Shown: positions 12,001 through 24,541, counted from the stretch's first letter. The stretch: DNA of 64,000 nt from Steinernema hermaphroditum (GCA_030435675.1 CM059625.1:6696001-6760000); one strand, 5' to 3'. Numbers and translations are program-made. The notes: generated by a model not told the origin, from the sequence alone.

Positions 12001-15000
12001 AGGACATCTTTTTCCTGCGTCGCTGATTGTGCTTCTTGTTGAAGTCGGCTGTTCTGCAGAAAAAAACGGTGTACATACGTATGCACGAGAGTGCTACACT
12101 TTAACATTTATCTCGATTCAGAGGGCGGAATTTGGGAAGATCGTTTAGCTCTAAAGCTATTCGACCCCGTCATACCTTTTCTTTGAGCTCTTCCAGTTCC
12201 TTCAGCATGTCCTGCTGGTTCTTCTCGTATCGTTTGAGGAGCGCCGACAAAGAACCAATCTCCCCCTTTTTGTCTTCAACCAGATACTCGAAGTCCTTTA
12301 CTTGTCCTTTGATCCGCTCCACTTCTGCCACCTTCTTTTCCTTCGTTTCCTCCGCTGCAGCGACCTTCGACTGTAGAACACTGATTTCGGTTCGCATATC
12401 GACGAAAGTTCTGCTCAGATCTAAAATTGAGCCTGTGTTGAAGAGCGATTTTGTCTCCTGCTCACCGTGGTTTTCGTTTTCCACCTTGTCAAACGCCTCC
12501 TTCAAGTTCTTCTTTTGCTCGTGAAGATCGGCCAGTTCTCTGGTGATATTGGACAACTTGAACTCCAGCTCTTCCTCTTGTTTGGTCTTGGTTCTCAGCT
12601 CGTCCTCGACTTTGATCAGCTCTGTTTCCGCCGATTTTAAACCCTTTTCACGCTTCTCCAGTTGGCTTGATACCGTAACCATCCTGCTTTCAAGATCGTC
12701 AACCTTCCGCTTCGCTCGTTCGTACTTAATTCTGAGCTCCTTGGATTCAATCTCGATCTTCTGCTTCTCCCTTCGAAGCGAATCAAGCGCGTTGTCGGCG
12801 TTTGTCCGATCGAGATTGACACTTTCGCTGAAAAGTGGACAAGTGAATGGTTTTGAATTGGTGGAACCGAGTACTTTGCATGCTCGAGCTGGTGTTCCAA
12901 GTCTTGGATTTTTGCGATACTTTGGTCTTGTTCTTTCTGGAGGTTGCTCAGATTCGTTGCCAGGCGTTCCTCCCGCTCCGCAGCTTCTTCGAGCTCCTTT
13001 TGGGCCCTTTCAACGCTTTCTACTAATCGTTTTTCAAACAGGCTTTTTGTGTCTTCCAGCTGGAAATACATCAATTTTTCTTTCATTTGAGTTCGGTTTT
13101 ACCTGGGCTCGGTGCTCTTCCCATTCCTGCTGCTCCATTTTATGATCATCTACGTTGGCTGTTAGTTCCCTTCTTATCCTGCTTATTTCGTCTTCTAACT
13201 CGGCCTTCGTTTGTGTATGTTCCGAATCGAGTCTTTTGTGACTGTTCGTGAGACGCTCGTGCTTCTCGTTGACGTCACTGAGGTTAAGAGTCAGCTCGGA
13301 AATACGATGTGTGAGGTTGTTATTTGCCGCTGTCAATTGATTGACTTTGTCCGTGTATGCTTCCTCGAGCTGCACGATCTCCGCCTTCAGGTGCTCGATC
13401 TTCTCCTGAGAGCACTCCAGCTGATTGGCTTCTTTTTGTTCTCTCACTTCTTTCTTACGAAATTGGTCTGGAACGGTTGGATTTACAATGTAGGTAGAAC
13501 ACGCATACCTTGTAGGACCTCCAGCTCGGCGTTTGCTTCTCTGAGTCGCTGCGACAACTCATTGTCCGACACCTTCCATTTCTCTATTTCTTCGTGGCAC
13601 GAGACAATCTACAAGAGCAAGCAGATAAACAGTGAGTTGTCAGCATTGTCTACGTACCTGCTCGTCCATCTCCTTTATCCTATTCACGAGGCTTTCATTC
13701 TCGCTTCTGTACTCTTCTGCAGCTCTCTTCGCCGAGACCATTTCCTCGTACAGGTCCTCCCTTTCCCTAAATTTATGGGGTCCTCTTAGACTCAGGTAAT
13801 GTTCTACTTTTCTGCATTAAGTCTCTCGCGGCTGTGTTCTTTTATGCTTCCAAGAAGTTTCTCTATTTCAGCTTGACCAGAAGAAATGTCGGTTTTGAGT
13901 GTTTCGCTTTCATTATTTGCCTAAAAGAGCGCTCTAATATACTGCAAGTGTCACCGTTTTTACAATCTCCAATCGGTGCTCCAAGTCACTGATTGTAGAG
14001 CGGTATTGCTCCACTACTGTCTCGTGCTTCATGATCTGTTCTTTGTAGGTCTTAATGTTGTTTCGTTGCTCTGAAGTACACAATTTTTTTCCGATCATTT
14101 GGCATGGTTTTACCTTCATCTTGTGTTTGCTGGTTCTCCAATTGCATCCCACTTTGCATGAGCTCCGTGCGGAGCTCGGTGATTTCTTCAACATACGTAG
14201 CATTCTCTTTCACCAGAACCGTTTTCTCAGATTGCAGCTTTAATATTTTGACGGACTTAAGGTGTTGTGGATGGTGGGATTACCTCTTCTTTAGCGTCTT
14301 CTGCCACTTGAAGCAGCGACCGGACTTCGTCTAGCTGTTTATCGAGGTCGACAATGAAGATCTCCTTGTCTTCGAGGTTTTTCTGCAACCTCTCCTGTTC
14401 TTCTCTTGCTAGCTGAAGCCGTCTCGAGGCTTCGACAGCTTCCCTCTCTATATATGTTATTATATTGCTAGGTTCAGTCGGTTAAAATACCGTAATTTTC
14501 GATTTTCCTCCTTTCAGCAATGAGCTCAACCTTCAGGTCATTCTCGCTATGTCGCGATTTGCCAAGATCCACCTTCAGCACGTCGATCTCTTTTCGTAAC
14601 CGTTCGAAGCGGCCTTCGTTCGTCTTCTGCTTCTCTTCCAACTCTCCGTCCATCAGCTGTCTGTGCTTTTCCCATTCACTGCGATGCAGTTGCGTCAAAT
14701 CGTCGATCGTTTTCTGGTGAAAACTGAACATCCATTTTGCATAGAGATAAATCGTTGGAGAAAAACCTTTTGAGCTCATTGATTTGATCCATTTGGACTT
14801 GAACGGTACTTTGCAGTCCTGTCTTTTCTTGTTCAAGACGCTGCGCGCGATCCGTCAATCGACGAACGCTTCTTGCTCGTTCGTCGCATTCCCGTTTTCT
14901 AAATGGCGATTCACGAAGTGGCAACAGTTGAGGAAATGGAAAATAAGAAAAGTGGAATGTGTAACGAAAAATTGAAGTTCCGATAAAACTAAAAATTCTC

Positions 15001-17042
15001 GAAAAAACTTTATTGTTAGGTGTTTGTACATGTTTTTAGAGACTATGTCTTTTTAGGCTTCAGCCTTTCTCAAAAGCACTCACAAATCCTCCGTCGCGCG
15101 AGCTTGTTCCTGGCATGCTTTCTCCAACTCTTTCCTGTTTCTTTCGCTCGACTGAAGATGTCCTTCCAACTCCTTAACTCGATCCTCTGTCTCGTCGTTT
15201 AGCTTCTTCCATGACTTTATTTCTTCCAAGTTTTCCCGAAGCGCTCTTCGCACTTGTCGCACGGTGGACTCATGTGACGTTGTGATGCCAGCTGCAAATG
15301 ATGCTTAGTGTGTTCAAGCTGTGTGCGGCCCACCTGGAGAGACAGAGCGTGCCCGTCGGCCGGTCGCGTCAGACAGTTCGGGAATTTGCTGTATCCTTCT
15401 GATCGAGGCAAGGGCTTGATCACGCTCTTCCTCAGACCTCTTCTGTACACTCTCCGAGTTAAGAAGTCTTCTTTCCACTTCACTCTTCTCATGTTCCAGC
15501 TAAGAAACGGCTTTCACCAGACTCAACTCAAAGTTTTTTACCTGCACGTTTCTCAGTACAATCTCGTCGTATTTCTTCATCACCTCCTCGATGGTTTCCT
15601 GAATTTCCGAAGTGCTCTTTGTTGAACTCATCTTTTGCTGAAAACAATTCGACAATGGAAGAAGGTTCGAAGCTTTTGACCCTCACCCGGATTTGGTTCT
15701 CCTTAAAGATCCTTTCAAGACTGTTCACACTGCGCACAAATTCACTTTTCTGTCTGTCGAGATCGGTTTCTGCTTCCATTTTCAACTCTTTCATCTGCAG
15801 CACAGAGTTGATTTTCGCAGTCTTCCTGTATGAAACCAACCTGCTTTTTGAGCCTATTGCATACCATCCACAGATCGAGTAGATTCTTGCACTGATACTC
15901 TGCCTTGAGGCGGTACTTCTAAACCACAGAACTACAGCACGTTACAGAGTAAAAAGGTTAGAAGGCACTGCGCGCCGTAGAGCAAGCGTGCTCTGTGGCC
16001 ATTAGCGGTGCGGGCGGCCCAATCATGTAGAAGTAATTCTGAATTTCTGCTACATTTGGGACGAATTTAAAGTGCGCAGACAATTGTCGTCCGACGACGC
16101 TCTAAATGACTTGCCTTCCGAACTTTCATAACGTTTTCACGCTCGAAGTTCACTTCCTGTTGAGCGAGCTTGAGGGCCTCCTGTAGACGAATGAGGTCAT
16201 CCTGGAGGAAGAAGTTGGCTTCTACGGCTGCATTCGACTGTGTCCGAAGCATTTCGATGATGTCTTCGAGGGTGGCGCTACGCGACTGTTCCGCACGGAT
16301 TTGAGCAAGTAGAAATTCTGAAGACATGTTCTGTTCTAATGAGCTGAGGACGCTCAGATGGCCGCACGACAACGACGTCGACGGCATGCACCCGTTTGTG
16401 TCGGTTATGACGTGAAGTAGACCCGCTCCAGAACTGAAAGAGGATAAATCTTTTTTAATCTTGGTGCATTTTGGTATCGAAATTCGAATCATTTCGCTCT
16501 AAAATGGCTTTTCCTGGCACATTATCCTACCCTGCATGATGATCGGGACTGGCAAATTGGTTGGAACTCTGATAACTGCTTAGTGTAGCGCTGTGTCTGT
16601 CAGAAAACGAAGTCCCAACGCAAGCATCGGGTTCGGCGGCTTTTTGGCGATATTTGAGTACCTTAAGAGGATGTATAAGATTACTCCAAACTAGGCAGTC
16701 ACCTTATCCTGAAGTCCTTCTAGAACCTCCCTGTATTTCCTTTGCTCCTCGACGTTCGCATCGATGCGGTGGCGGTAGTTGTTTAGATCATTGGGCACTC
16801 GGTTTAATTCCGCTATAATGCATGCTCGTTCGCAGGCTAATTAGCGGAGGGAAACCTGCAGCTGCGAACGAAGGGATCTCTCCTATGGACTGATCGTAAT
16901 CCTTCAGGGAAGGTTCGCTCATAGAACTATAGTCTCCGTCCTGAAACAGCACAAGGTACTCGACGATTTTCATATGTGGCGTCTTCTTTAAAATCACACA
17001 TTTGCAGACAAGATGATTTGGGGGAACCAGTGGCAATGCCAT
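9043..17042 (-). CDS. che-10: Rootletin-like ciliary rootlet coiled-coil protein
   Basis: Very long coiled-coil protein spread over about 8 kb in many exons with 40-70-nt introns. Nearly every exon reads as uninterrupted heptads rich in Glu, Lys, Leu, Gln and Arg. It matches rootletin (CROCC; C. elegans CHE-10), which polymerises into the striated rootlet below cilia and is needed in ciliated sensory neurons. An N-terminal block at about 16800-16690 carries RIDANVEEQRKYREVLEGLQ, and the C-terminal exons carry the rootletin-like LDKSL-x-EKEN-type segment (MDKSLGAMEKENSELYR, about 9500). The protein ends at 9043 with a basic, Ser/Thr-rich tail instead of coiled coil. The 5' end is uncertain: the exon with SSMSEPSLKDYD near 16920 is clearly part of the gene, and ATG 17042 is the first in-frame start, but an upstream exon near 17221 is possible. 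A generic myosin-tail or CEP-type coiled coil is the alternative. Confidence 0.8.
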
Positions 17043-17249
17043 CGAATCCTAACTTGGCTGCTTAGAAAGGATATAGAAAACTTCTCCGCAGATAACCGCG
17101 CAACCCGCAATTGTTCTTTGCACGACCACATAGATGAGAGGCGCAGCCCAAACAGATCCCTCACAGAACAGGAATCCCTTTCGCGTGAATTAGCAAATCG
17201 AGAATCGTCTCGTTGGCGCACAACGGATAATCTTGGCAGAACCCTCAGC

Positions 17250-17990
17250 TTTCCAGCAGGTTACATTCTAGATGTTTGGCATCGATCGTGGTGTGGATGC
17301 TGTTTTGTTGTACCGCATCCTTACCAAAACACGTTTTCCAACGCGAAGTAAACAAAGTCGGCCCTTTGATTATTCACACTGGCCGTCCAGCGAATGCCGT
17401 CGCCTGAACGGCGCAGATGCGACAGATTTCACGGTCGTCAATAGGAAGAGAGACTATTATCTGATCTAATTAAAAAGTTCGAAGCGGTCGGATAAAATGG
17501 AAAAGAAGGCTTTGTCGCGAAACAGAGAAACCCGATCGACAAGAGTCCGTCAGCGCCAATAAACGACGGAATGCGAGGCGAACGCACGTGGAAGTCGATC
17601 TGTCATTCCAACTGTTAGAATAACATGGAACACATGTACGGGTTAAGGTCTTAATTCAAAACATACTGACAACGTGTTTCTATTAACAAGCAGAACGCCG
17701 CAAATTGGATCCCGAAGAAAGAGGAAACGACTGAAAGCGGCAGCCGACCACCTGCGGGTTCGAGGCAAAGGGTAAGTTCACTTTGCCCTTTGCAGCATGC
17801 TTTCGCGTGCGTACGAAGCACGATTATGGCGGATATTCGGTTCGGATTGCGCATTCTCTTGTCCACCCTTGGTCGACTGGCGCACCGCTGAAGATTAACA
17901 GCGCGGACGGCGCTCTTTAGTAACTATAGCGACCGCATGAGGACAGTGTAGCGACACCGCGACGCGCTCTTCCAGATTTGCCTCTAATTA
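17250..17990. other. Gene-poor stretch upstream of rootletin
   Basis: Contains short overlapping frames on both strands and no domain, repeat or RNA gene that I can recognise. It probably includes the rootletin promoter. Confidence 0.4.
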
Positions 17991-17995
17991 ATCGG

Positions 17996-18247
17996 TTACG
18001 TTCCTACCATAATCGCCTTTGCCAGAAGCAGATGAGCGCAGAGAAGGACGTTGAGGACGTAGCATTCGGCGTAGACGATGAGCACCACAGAGGCGCATAT
18101 GAAAATGGCGATTCGTGACGAATCAACGCTTGGTTCCTGTGGTGATGACTGCAGTGGGCCTTCTGAAACTATAAACGGAGTGTTTTCTTTGATAGTGAGC
18201 TCACTTTCCGCGACGAATCCGTTCCTTTCGAGTGCTTCATGCTTCAT
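17996..18247 (-). CDS. Possible small single-pass membrane protein
   Basis: An 83-residue frame with a hydrophilic acidic N-terminal half and a long hydrophobic segment (IAIFICASVVLIVYAECYVL, then a Leu-rich run). It ends MVGT, where the DNA reads ATGGTAGGAACG, so the frame could instead splice onward at GTAGG. The start lies just downstream of an AAAATAAG acceptor-like sequence. No family is recognised. It could be chance or one exon of a larger gene. Confidence 0.3.
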   Translation of the reverse strand: MKHEALERNGFVAESELTIKENTPFIVSEGPLQSSPQEPSVDSSRIAIFICASVVLIVYAECYVLNVLLCAHLLLAKAIMVGT

Positions 18248-18255
18248 CTCCTCCT

Positions 18256-20366
18256 TATTTTAATCAGAACACTCATTGTTTTCTGAAAAAAAGCCGTCGA
18301 TTAGGACCACTTCACCCTTTCATTGTATGTAAATTGTAATTGTCGCAAACGAAAGTTGCGAATGCCATCGCCAGAAAAGACAATTACAACTGTCTGCACG
18401 GCCTTCTATTCTGCCAGTTTCGAAATGGCCGAGATCACGAACGCCTCCACACCTTCATTATGCCTACAAAAGGTGCCCGAGGCTGGTTAATGCAAGAAGG
18501 CTATTAGGCTCTCCACGATGATGTTGCAAAGCGCGCACTCGATCGATAGTCGCCCAACGGCAAACAGACGTCCGAGTAAACCCGTATGTAGTCTGAATGC
18601 GCAGGATGCATCCTCACTGTCGCGCTTGACCCATCTGCCGCTAATTGCTTTCCTATTTTGAGGGACCGTGACCTTCGACGGTGACACCTGGTGGAGAAAA
18701 GACTGTAACACCTCATCCGGGCAGATAAGCCGTTTTCTCTTTTTGATATGACAAATGAAAGTGTCGAGCCTTACATCTGCACAGTAACTGCGACAAAGGC
18801 TAAGCGCACAATCAGCAAAAGGAAGCAGAAAGACTGGTTTTGAAGCAACACACATTGGAGCCTTTCTATTTTATTCATCAACAGCCTAAAAAATCCTAAT
18901 ACATGTCTGTTAAAAAGAAAAACAGAAGGGCTATCGATATCTCGTCAAAAAACGCAGATTATGGAAGTGTTCACCAAGAAGGGTGTCCAACAAAGTAATA
19001 TCACATTGGTGTCAAAACAGATACTATCGATGGGTTGATTGGAAATTATTCAAATAGACATTTCACCAAAGAGATTCCTGAGACTAAACGCACTGTTCAC
19101 AGACTTAATTCATTAGTTGACAACAAACAGTCACGCAAATGGCACGATCGTTGTGCACATCTACTATGATTTAAATTACCAAAAAAGTTCTAAAAGATTT
19201 CAGTTCCAACAAGCTTCTGCCATCAACAGCAGCTCTGCTTGTTATCGAGTTAAGCTTCCAACTGAGATGTTTGTATCTTGCGTGCTGTTAACTACATCCT
19301 CCCTGTTGACAGCTGCAAAGTGCACAAAAACAAGCGATATTGGTGGTTCCTGAAGATACCGATATCGGAAGTAGTGCACTTGTGGAGTGAACGGATGTTT
19401 TTCTGAATAGTCTCCATGTACGATTTACTCAGCAACAATAGCTAAGAGGAAACAGGTTCTATAATCAAAGTATTTCAAAGGTGCTGATATCAATGGAGAT
19501 ATTCTGTGCTGGCCCTCTATTTTATGTCGTTGGTGCAACGCACACAAAAAATGTAGTTTGCAAAACTGTGAACCTGAAACCAACAAGTTCCTGATTAATA
19601 AAAAAGAAGTTATATTATGCGGGGTGTAATATGTCGCAAGAGTCCTGTCTACTCTATGTTATGACTTATTTGATCAGAACTACATGAGATGAACAAGTTT
19701 TGGTCATGTTCTAACAATGCGTGTGGTCCAAATTTCCTCGTTAGTTAAGCCACAAGTGCTTTAGTGATCAGCCTTCAAATCTGATGAGCACTTGTCTTGA
19801 TCTGGTGATGGAAAGAAAGACAAAAAAGCAAATCGTAGAGTAGAGAAGGCCCTTTCGAATGATACATTACATTTCGCGTTATGAAGAAATTATTGACCAC
19901 CGTAATAAAAGCGATCCCCTATATATAAACGGAGAAAACCGTCCGCACATAAACCGTCCGCACAAAATAAGGACCCAGGGGAAACGAACCCGACACCACC
20001 CGCTTACAAACGGAGAGCGTTCGCAATGAGCCACACAGACAGTTGAGATGGTAGCGCTCTACTTCCACTATGTCTCTGGCGATGCTAGGCTTTGAGTTTT
20101 TTTGCAGTTTTTCAGTGATTTTTTTTGCCTATTTTGTAACCAGCAGAGATGTCGGTTCGAGTTTCCTGAGAGTTTTTTCGCCCACTTCAGCCATTTACAT
20201 GAGCGCCAATCTTGCCGCCAGCAGGGCTATGGGCTACTTGGCTTTTACTACATGGAGGGCGCGAATTCGCGCGCAGCCGCGTTTATTTATATAAAGGTTG
20301 TACATTTTTATTCACTGGGTGTGCCTTACAACATATTAAACTTTGTCAAAGATCACTTTTGCACAA
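18256..20366. other. AT-rich intergenic region, no supported gene
   Basis: Mostly low-complexity AT-rich sequence with many stops. A 122-codon minus-strand frame at 18487-18855 has several Cys and a KRKR run but matches nothing known to me. A short tandem duplication of about 14 nt (ATAAACCGTCCGCACA-like) lies near 19945-19975 after a TATATATAAA run. Confidence 0.4.
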
Positions 20367-20884
20367 TTAGAAGATGACGTAGAGTAAAGAGATCGCCGTA
20401 GTGAGCACAAATGCACTCTTCAGTCCGTTCGCCGAGTTGCAATGGTCGCGATCGTTGCAGAAGCAATACATCCATCTGAACACTGACAAGGATCAAAGTG
20501 TGAGACATGAACCCTTACTGTTTTGGAGGAACCTGATTGTCGATGTACCGGTAGCACTTATTGTTCTCGACATGCGTCAGGTTGTGAGGAGTCACTTGGA
20601 GCTGCGTTTGGTACCTAACCAAATCGGTTTTGAGACTCGACGAAGGTTACTTACCAGCAGTCGCTCTTAAACGTGGAGTATCCTTTGTTTTCCTCGATGG
20701 GATCGATGATTTTGACGCAGAACTGAGTGGAGGAGCATGCGTTGTTTAGATTATCACAGGTGGAGACACGTTCCCTGTCGGGATAGTAGCCGTGCCACCC
20801 GTTACATTGCGAGCAGACTATACATTGTCCAAATGGAAGCAAAAGAAGAAGACAGACGAAGAGGAGACTAAGAGTCGTCAGCAT
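20367..20884 (-). CDS. Ly6/uPAR-like secreted, probably GPI-anchored protein
   Basis: Three exons (20655-20884, 20519-20614, 20367-20475) joined in phase by 40- and 43-nt introns give 144 residues. The N-terminus MLTTLSLLFVCLLLLLPFGQ is a strong signal peptide. The mature part starts C-x2-C (CIVCSQC), has spaced Cys, and ends CFCNDRDHCN, which resembles the terminal Cys-Asn motif of three-finger Ly6/uPAR domains. A short hydrophobic C-terminal tail (AFVLTTAISLLYVIF) suits a GPI-attachment signal. An in-frame ATG at 20944 would add 20 residues ahead of the signal peptide and is less likely. The protein is predicted to sit on the outer cell surface. Which nematode Ly6 subgroup it belongs to is unknown. 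Confidence 0.7.
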
Positions 20885-21267
20885 TTGGACCACTGCGAAT
20901 GAAGAGTCGATTTGGTGTTTCAGCCCTGTTGCCTGGAGGTCCACTGACCCCCCGTTTTAAGCGTCATGGTTACGAACGCTCAGAATCAATTATTTGGTTC
21001 TTGGACTGCATACTACGACCCAGTCGTATACATAGACCGAAGACGCTGTTTTTTGCTGTGTCGTTCGACAACTTGCGTTTGAAGAGACCGCTACCATTAA
21101 AGGTGTTCACTGACCGAATAGAGGCTCGGAGATCATCTGATTTCAGCTCTGTGCGACCAGAATAGCAAAACCATGATCATTTGATTTTGTGAGTGTAAAC
21201 AGCAGAGAATCGAGAAAGTACACACAAATTTAGCGAAGTTGTAACGGCTACTACAGTTGAGTTCTCA

Positions 21268-21275
21268 TATAAAAG
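21268..21275 (+). promoter_or_regulatory. TATA box of the Trp-rich peptide gene
   Basis: TATAAAAG lies 44 nt upstream of the ATG at 21312, a normal core-promoter distance with a short leader. Confidence 0.55.
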
Positions 21276-21311
21276 AGCATCGCCAAATCGTTTTCTCCTT
21301 CGTATCTTGTG

Positions 21312-21595
21312 ATGCTTCTTCGTTGGGCGACCTGTCTTTTTGTTTATTTGGTCTTCTACGCGGCTATTGCTGATGGAGATGGAGCAGCAGATGCCTCTTT
21401 AAGCAAAGATGGTCAAGTTATAGAAAACACGGGGATTACTAGAGCGTAAGACTGTGCGAACCTGTCCAGATTCGGTTTGGTCGTTGCAGGCATCGAGTGA
21501 AACGCTATGGCTTCTGGAGACGCTGGTGGCGTCCTTGGGGATGGGGATGGGGCTGCTGTTGCTGTGGATGGTGGGGGTGGGGTTGGGGAAGGTGA
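21312..21595 (+). CDS. Secreted Trp/Arg/Gly-rich peptide (antimicrobial NLP-like)
   Basis: Two exons, 21312-21445 and 21490-21595, with a 44-nt phase-2 intron, encode 79 residues. A signal peptide (MLLRWATCLFVYLVFYAAIA) and an acidic pro-region are followed by a KR cleavage site. The mature peptide is about 29 residues and very rich in Trp, Arg and Gly (YGFWRRWWRPWGWGWG, four consecutive Cys, then GWWGWGWGR). The terminal Gly-Arg could be an amidation signal. This resembles the YGGW/caenacin-type antimicrobial peptides of nematode epidermis. The antimicrobial role is inferred from composition. The gene shares layout and intron position with the one at 24214-24499. Confidence 0.75.
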
Positions 21596-21599
21596 ATCT

Positions 21600-24210
21600 C
21601 TTCTGTTTCGATAACCCGCATTTATTTGTTTTCTGCTTCACGCAAAAAAGGAGCCAACCCTGTGAATTGAAAAGCGACTTATTTCGTATGTTCTAAGACA
21701 ATCTGTCCTGTCCCCACGTTTGCGCAAGCGGAGGTCATTGTATTTTGTTGAATTGTTGTAGAGATTGTTATATTTGTTTATGAGTCAACCTTATGTAATA
21801 AAGGAGAATAGTTGGTCTGAAAGTCTGCGGTTCCACCAATGCCGAACATGGGACTCTGTTCGCTGTGCTTCACCGTCTGCGCTAATCCCAGAATCAGCTA
21901 TTTCTCTCTGATGCCCATACCCACTGACGGGATCGCTGCATTGGACTCTGATGCCGTTCCCTACGCCAATGACCAGAGGAAAACCGACGACTACGGTGTG
22001 AGAATGTGCCAGTTGAGAAGTTCACTGCAGAACAGTTGCGAAAACCTAAGAAAAGTCACATTTTTATAGTGTATTTCTGAAATAGCATATTTCCGAATTC
22101 AATGGTGATCTCCTTTGCAACACATAAGGGCGCTCCCAACGAAATTCCGAAAACTACAGTTTCATTGGTATTTGGGTTGGGGTACTAACAAGTCGATTTT
22201 TCGTTCAGATCTATTTTCGAACTCCATGCGGGTTGTATTCGTCGTTCATCTGCACATATCAGCTGTGTGTGGTTATGAATCTTCGTTGTCGTAAACATAA
22301 TTCTTAAATTCATTTGTATCACATGACGGACAAATTACCAAATGGACCCTGCAAAACACACTGTTGTGTACAGACTCTCTTCAGTATTAATTGTGATGGA
22401 CGGTGACTGCCTTGAACGACGTCTATCGTTAGGTCTTACCGAATGCACTATCATTGCGCTCGCAATGCACCATAACATCAGCAACTCTCCAAAACATGGA
22501 TCCGTCCGACCACCATATTCTGTTTACACTAACGCTTCCAATTGTATAACTATTACATATTTGTACTATACGCAAATGGAGGTCAAATGTGAAAAATGGC
22601 CCTAGAATTCATACAGAGTACGACTACGAGAGACCGCATGTTTTCAACTCGACCTCCGCAATGGCTCTCCATTTTTAGCTCTTTAACTTTCCATTCCATA
22701 AATAACACCAGAGGAAACGACTCAAAATAAGACAAAGAAAGTTCAAGAGAGGACTAAAACACTTTGCGACTCCGAACCCGGCAGTTCCACGACCGCGGCG
22801 TCCTGCTCCTATCCGCAAAGAGGCCTCTGTCCTGAGTTTTGATCGTGCAAAAACCCGTTTGACCGCTATTTGCTAACATAAACCGAGAACCGCTATCAAG
22901 AACGTTCAGAAATGTCTCTTTTTTGATTATTGATTTGAAATTTTAAGGAAACGTTCCTAACGGATCTTCTGCCTTCCAATCCTCTGACGTAGTCATTTTA
23001 TGGAGAATTTACTGCGATGACGTTTGTGGGTATAATATTTTCGCATGCTTCCTTCGTGAGGCATAAACTAGAAAATAACACATGAATTGTCAGTTCTTTT
23101 GATCAGTTTCAGCGTCGACTTCCAAATATTGTAGCCGGAAATGTCATCATATAAAAGGTCAACAAATTCTTTCTTACAAAGTTGTGCATAGAGAACTGCA
23201 GCCGCTGAATTCTTATCACTGATTTCAGCTGATATAAAATTCTTCATTTCTCTGGTCCACACATATCTTAATTCAATTAATAGAAGAGCCGAAGATGCCC
23301 GGGCCTCTGTACAGTTCTAGTTAGCTTGCAAAATGGCGAAATTCTTCGGCCCAGCAGGTGCTGTACTGCTCTTCTGACTTCGTAAAACATTCCTTGCAAG
23401 GCTCTTTTTGAAACGTTTCTGACCGTTCTTTATAGTGCACTTCATCTTCAGATCCTTTTCCAATCGTAGAGCTACAAAGTTACATATAAAGATCACTGAT
23501 TAATAATGAACGAAAACCAGAAAGAATATTGCGTCACAATATCTAGAACTCTGCAGTCAGATGTAATTTTACAAACACTGTTGACAGTCGACTGCTCCTA
23601 GTTCCGGGAGGTATGTACGATTTGTAGGAATGCATAGTAAACAAATGACGTACGATGTACTTGAGTTTAGCAGATAACAGTCTCGTGTTACCTTCGGCGA
23701 ACATAACTGTAGCGCGAACAAAGAATGCTCATAGCTCTAGTACCTCACGTCCTTAGAAACAAGGGAATCACATGTTTTTGTCATCTATTCGCAAAGTACA
23801 ATGAGTGATTATATCAGACCTGAAGCAGGGAGTCTTGTCCTTTTTCCGGAAGACGAGGAAAACACGGAAGAAGATTCCTTTTTATTTGTCACGTTTTGGA
23901 AGTAGAACGGGCCCCTTATCGGAGACAGACCCGTTTTTTGATCGAGGTTGTTGCAATGTGCGCTGTAGCACAATACAAAACAAATTAATTAATCATGTAG
24001 GAACTGTCAAGAACGTGTACTCATCAAGATTTGCAAGACTCGCCTTTTATTTTTGGGTCTTCGCTTTCCAGTCTTACGACAGTATGTGTCTGTTTATTGA
24101 GAAATGAAATATAAACACAACTCAACGGGAGCATGGTCATCTGATGTTGAAAACTTTCAAACCTGAAATGCATGGGACATTAGTTACGACAAGTGAAAAA
24201 GAAAACCTAC
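21600..24210. other. Gene-poor stretch between the two secreted-peptide genes
   Basis: Mostly non-coding. One open frame at 21839-22069 (plus) has protein-like composition (ISYFSLMPIPTDGIAALDSD) and may be a stray or decayed exon, but no family was recognised. Minus-strand frames at 23068-23262 and about 23330-23470 also look coding (for example YAQLCKKEFVDLLYDD), but I could not connect them by a canonical intron; they may be remnants of one gene. Confidence 0.35.
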
Positions 24211-24213
24211 GTT

Positions 24214-24499
24214 TCATCCCCACATGCCCCACGGCATTCCCATTCCATAGCCCATTCCTCCCATTCCCCATGGACGGTACATGCCACCGAATCCGTTCCA
24301 ACCTCCGTTCCAACCATAACCTCCATAAAATCTCTTTCTAAATTGGCATTAATGAGCGAAGGTCGGTCTATGTAAAAGAAACGAACGCTCTTATGACGGA
24401 ATGACGGAAACTGTCAGCGGTATGAGAAAAAAGGCTGTATGATTCAGCCTTGTATACGGCAAATATAGTAAGCAGTACGAAGAATACGATAAATTTCAT
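24214..24499 (-). CDS. Secreted Gly/Trp/Met-rich peptide (YGGYGW type)
   Basis: Two exons, 24387-24499 and 24214-24337, separated by a 49-nt phase-2 intron, encode 78 residues: signal peptide MKFIVFFVLLTIFAVYKA, a short pro-region, a KR site, then FYGGYGWNGGWNGFGG continuing as Gly/Met/Trp repeats ending MPWGMWG. It closely follows the composition of nematode YGGW/YGGYG antimicrobial neuropeptide-like proteins. The intron falls after AGA-GC, exactly as in the gene at 21312, so the two are paralogs despite diverged mature peptides. The donor is GTTCGT, a weak consensus, so this join should be confirmed with RNA. Confidence 0.72.
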
Positions 24500-24533
24500 G
24501 ATTTGAGGGTACGTACCGCTTTCGTCGACTCGT

Positions 24534-24541
24534 CTTTTATA
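24534..24541 (-). promoter_or_regulatory. TATA box of the Gly/Trp-rich peptide gene
   Basis: TATAAAAG on the minus strand, 35 nt upstream of the start codon. It is inside CTATAAAAGACGAG, close to the TATAAAAGAG of the paralog. Confidence 0.55.

Noticed and set aside
18487..18855. 122-codon Cys-containing minus-strand frame, considered as a peptide hormone precursor
   Set aside because: It has a KRKR run but no convincing signal peptide or Cys spacing of insulin or any other known hormone family.
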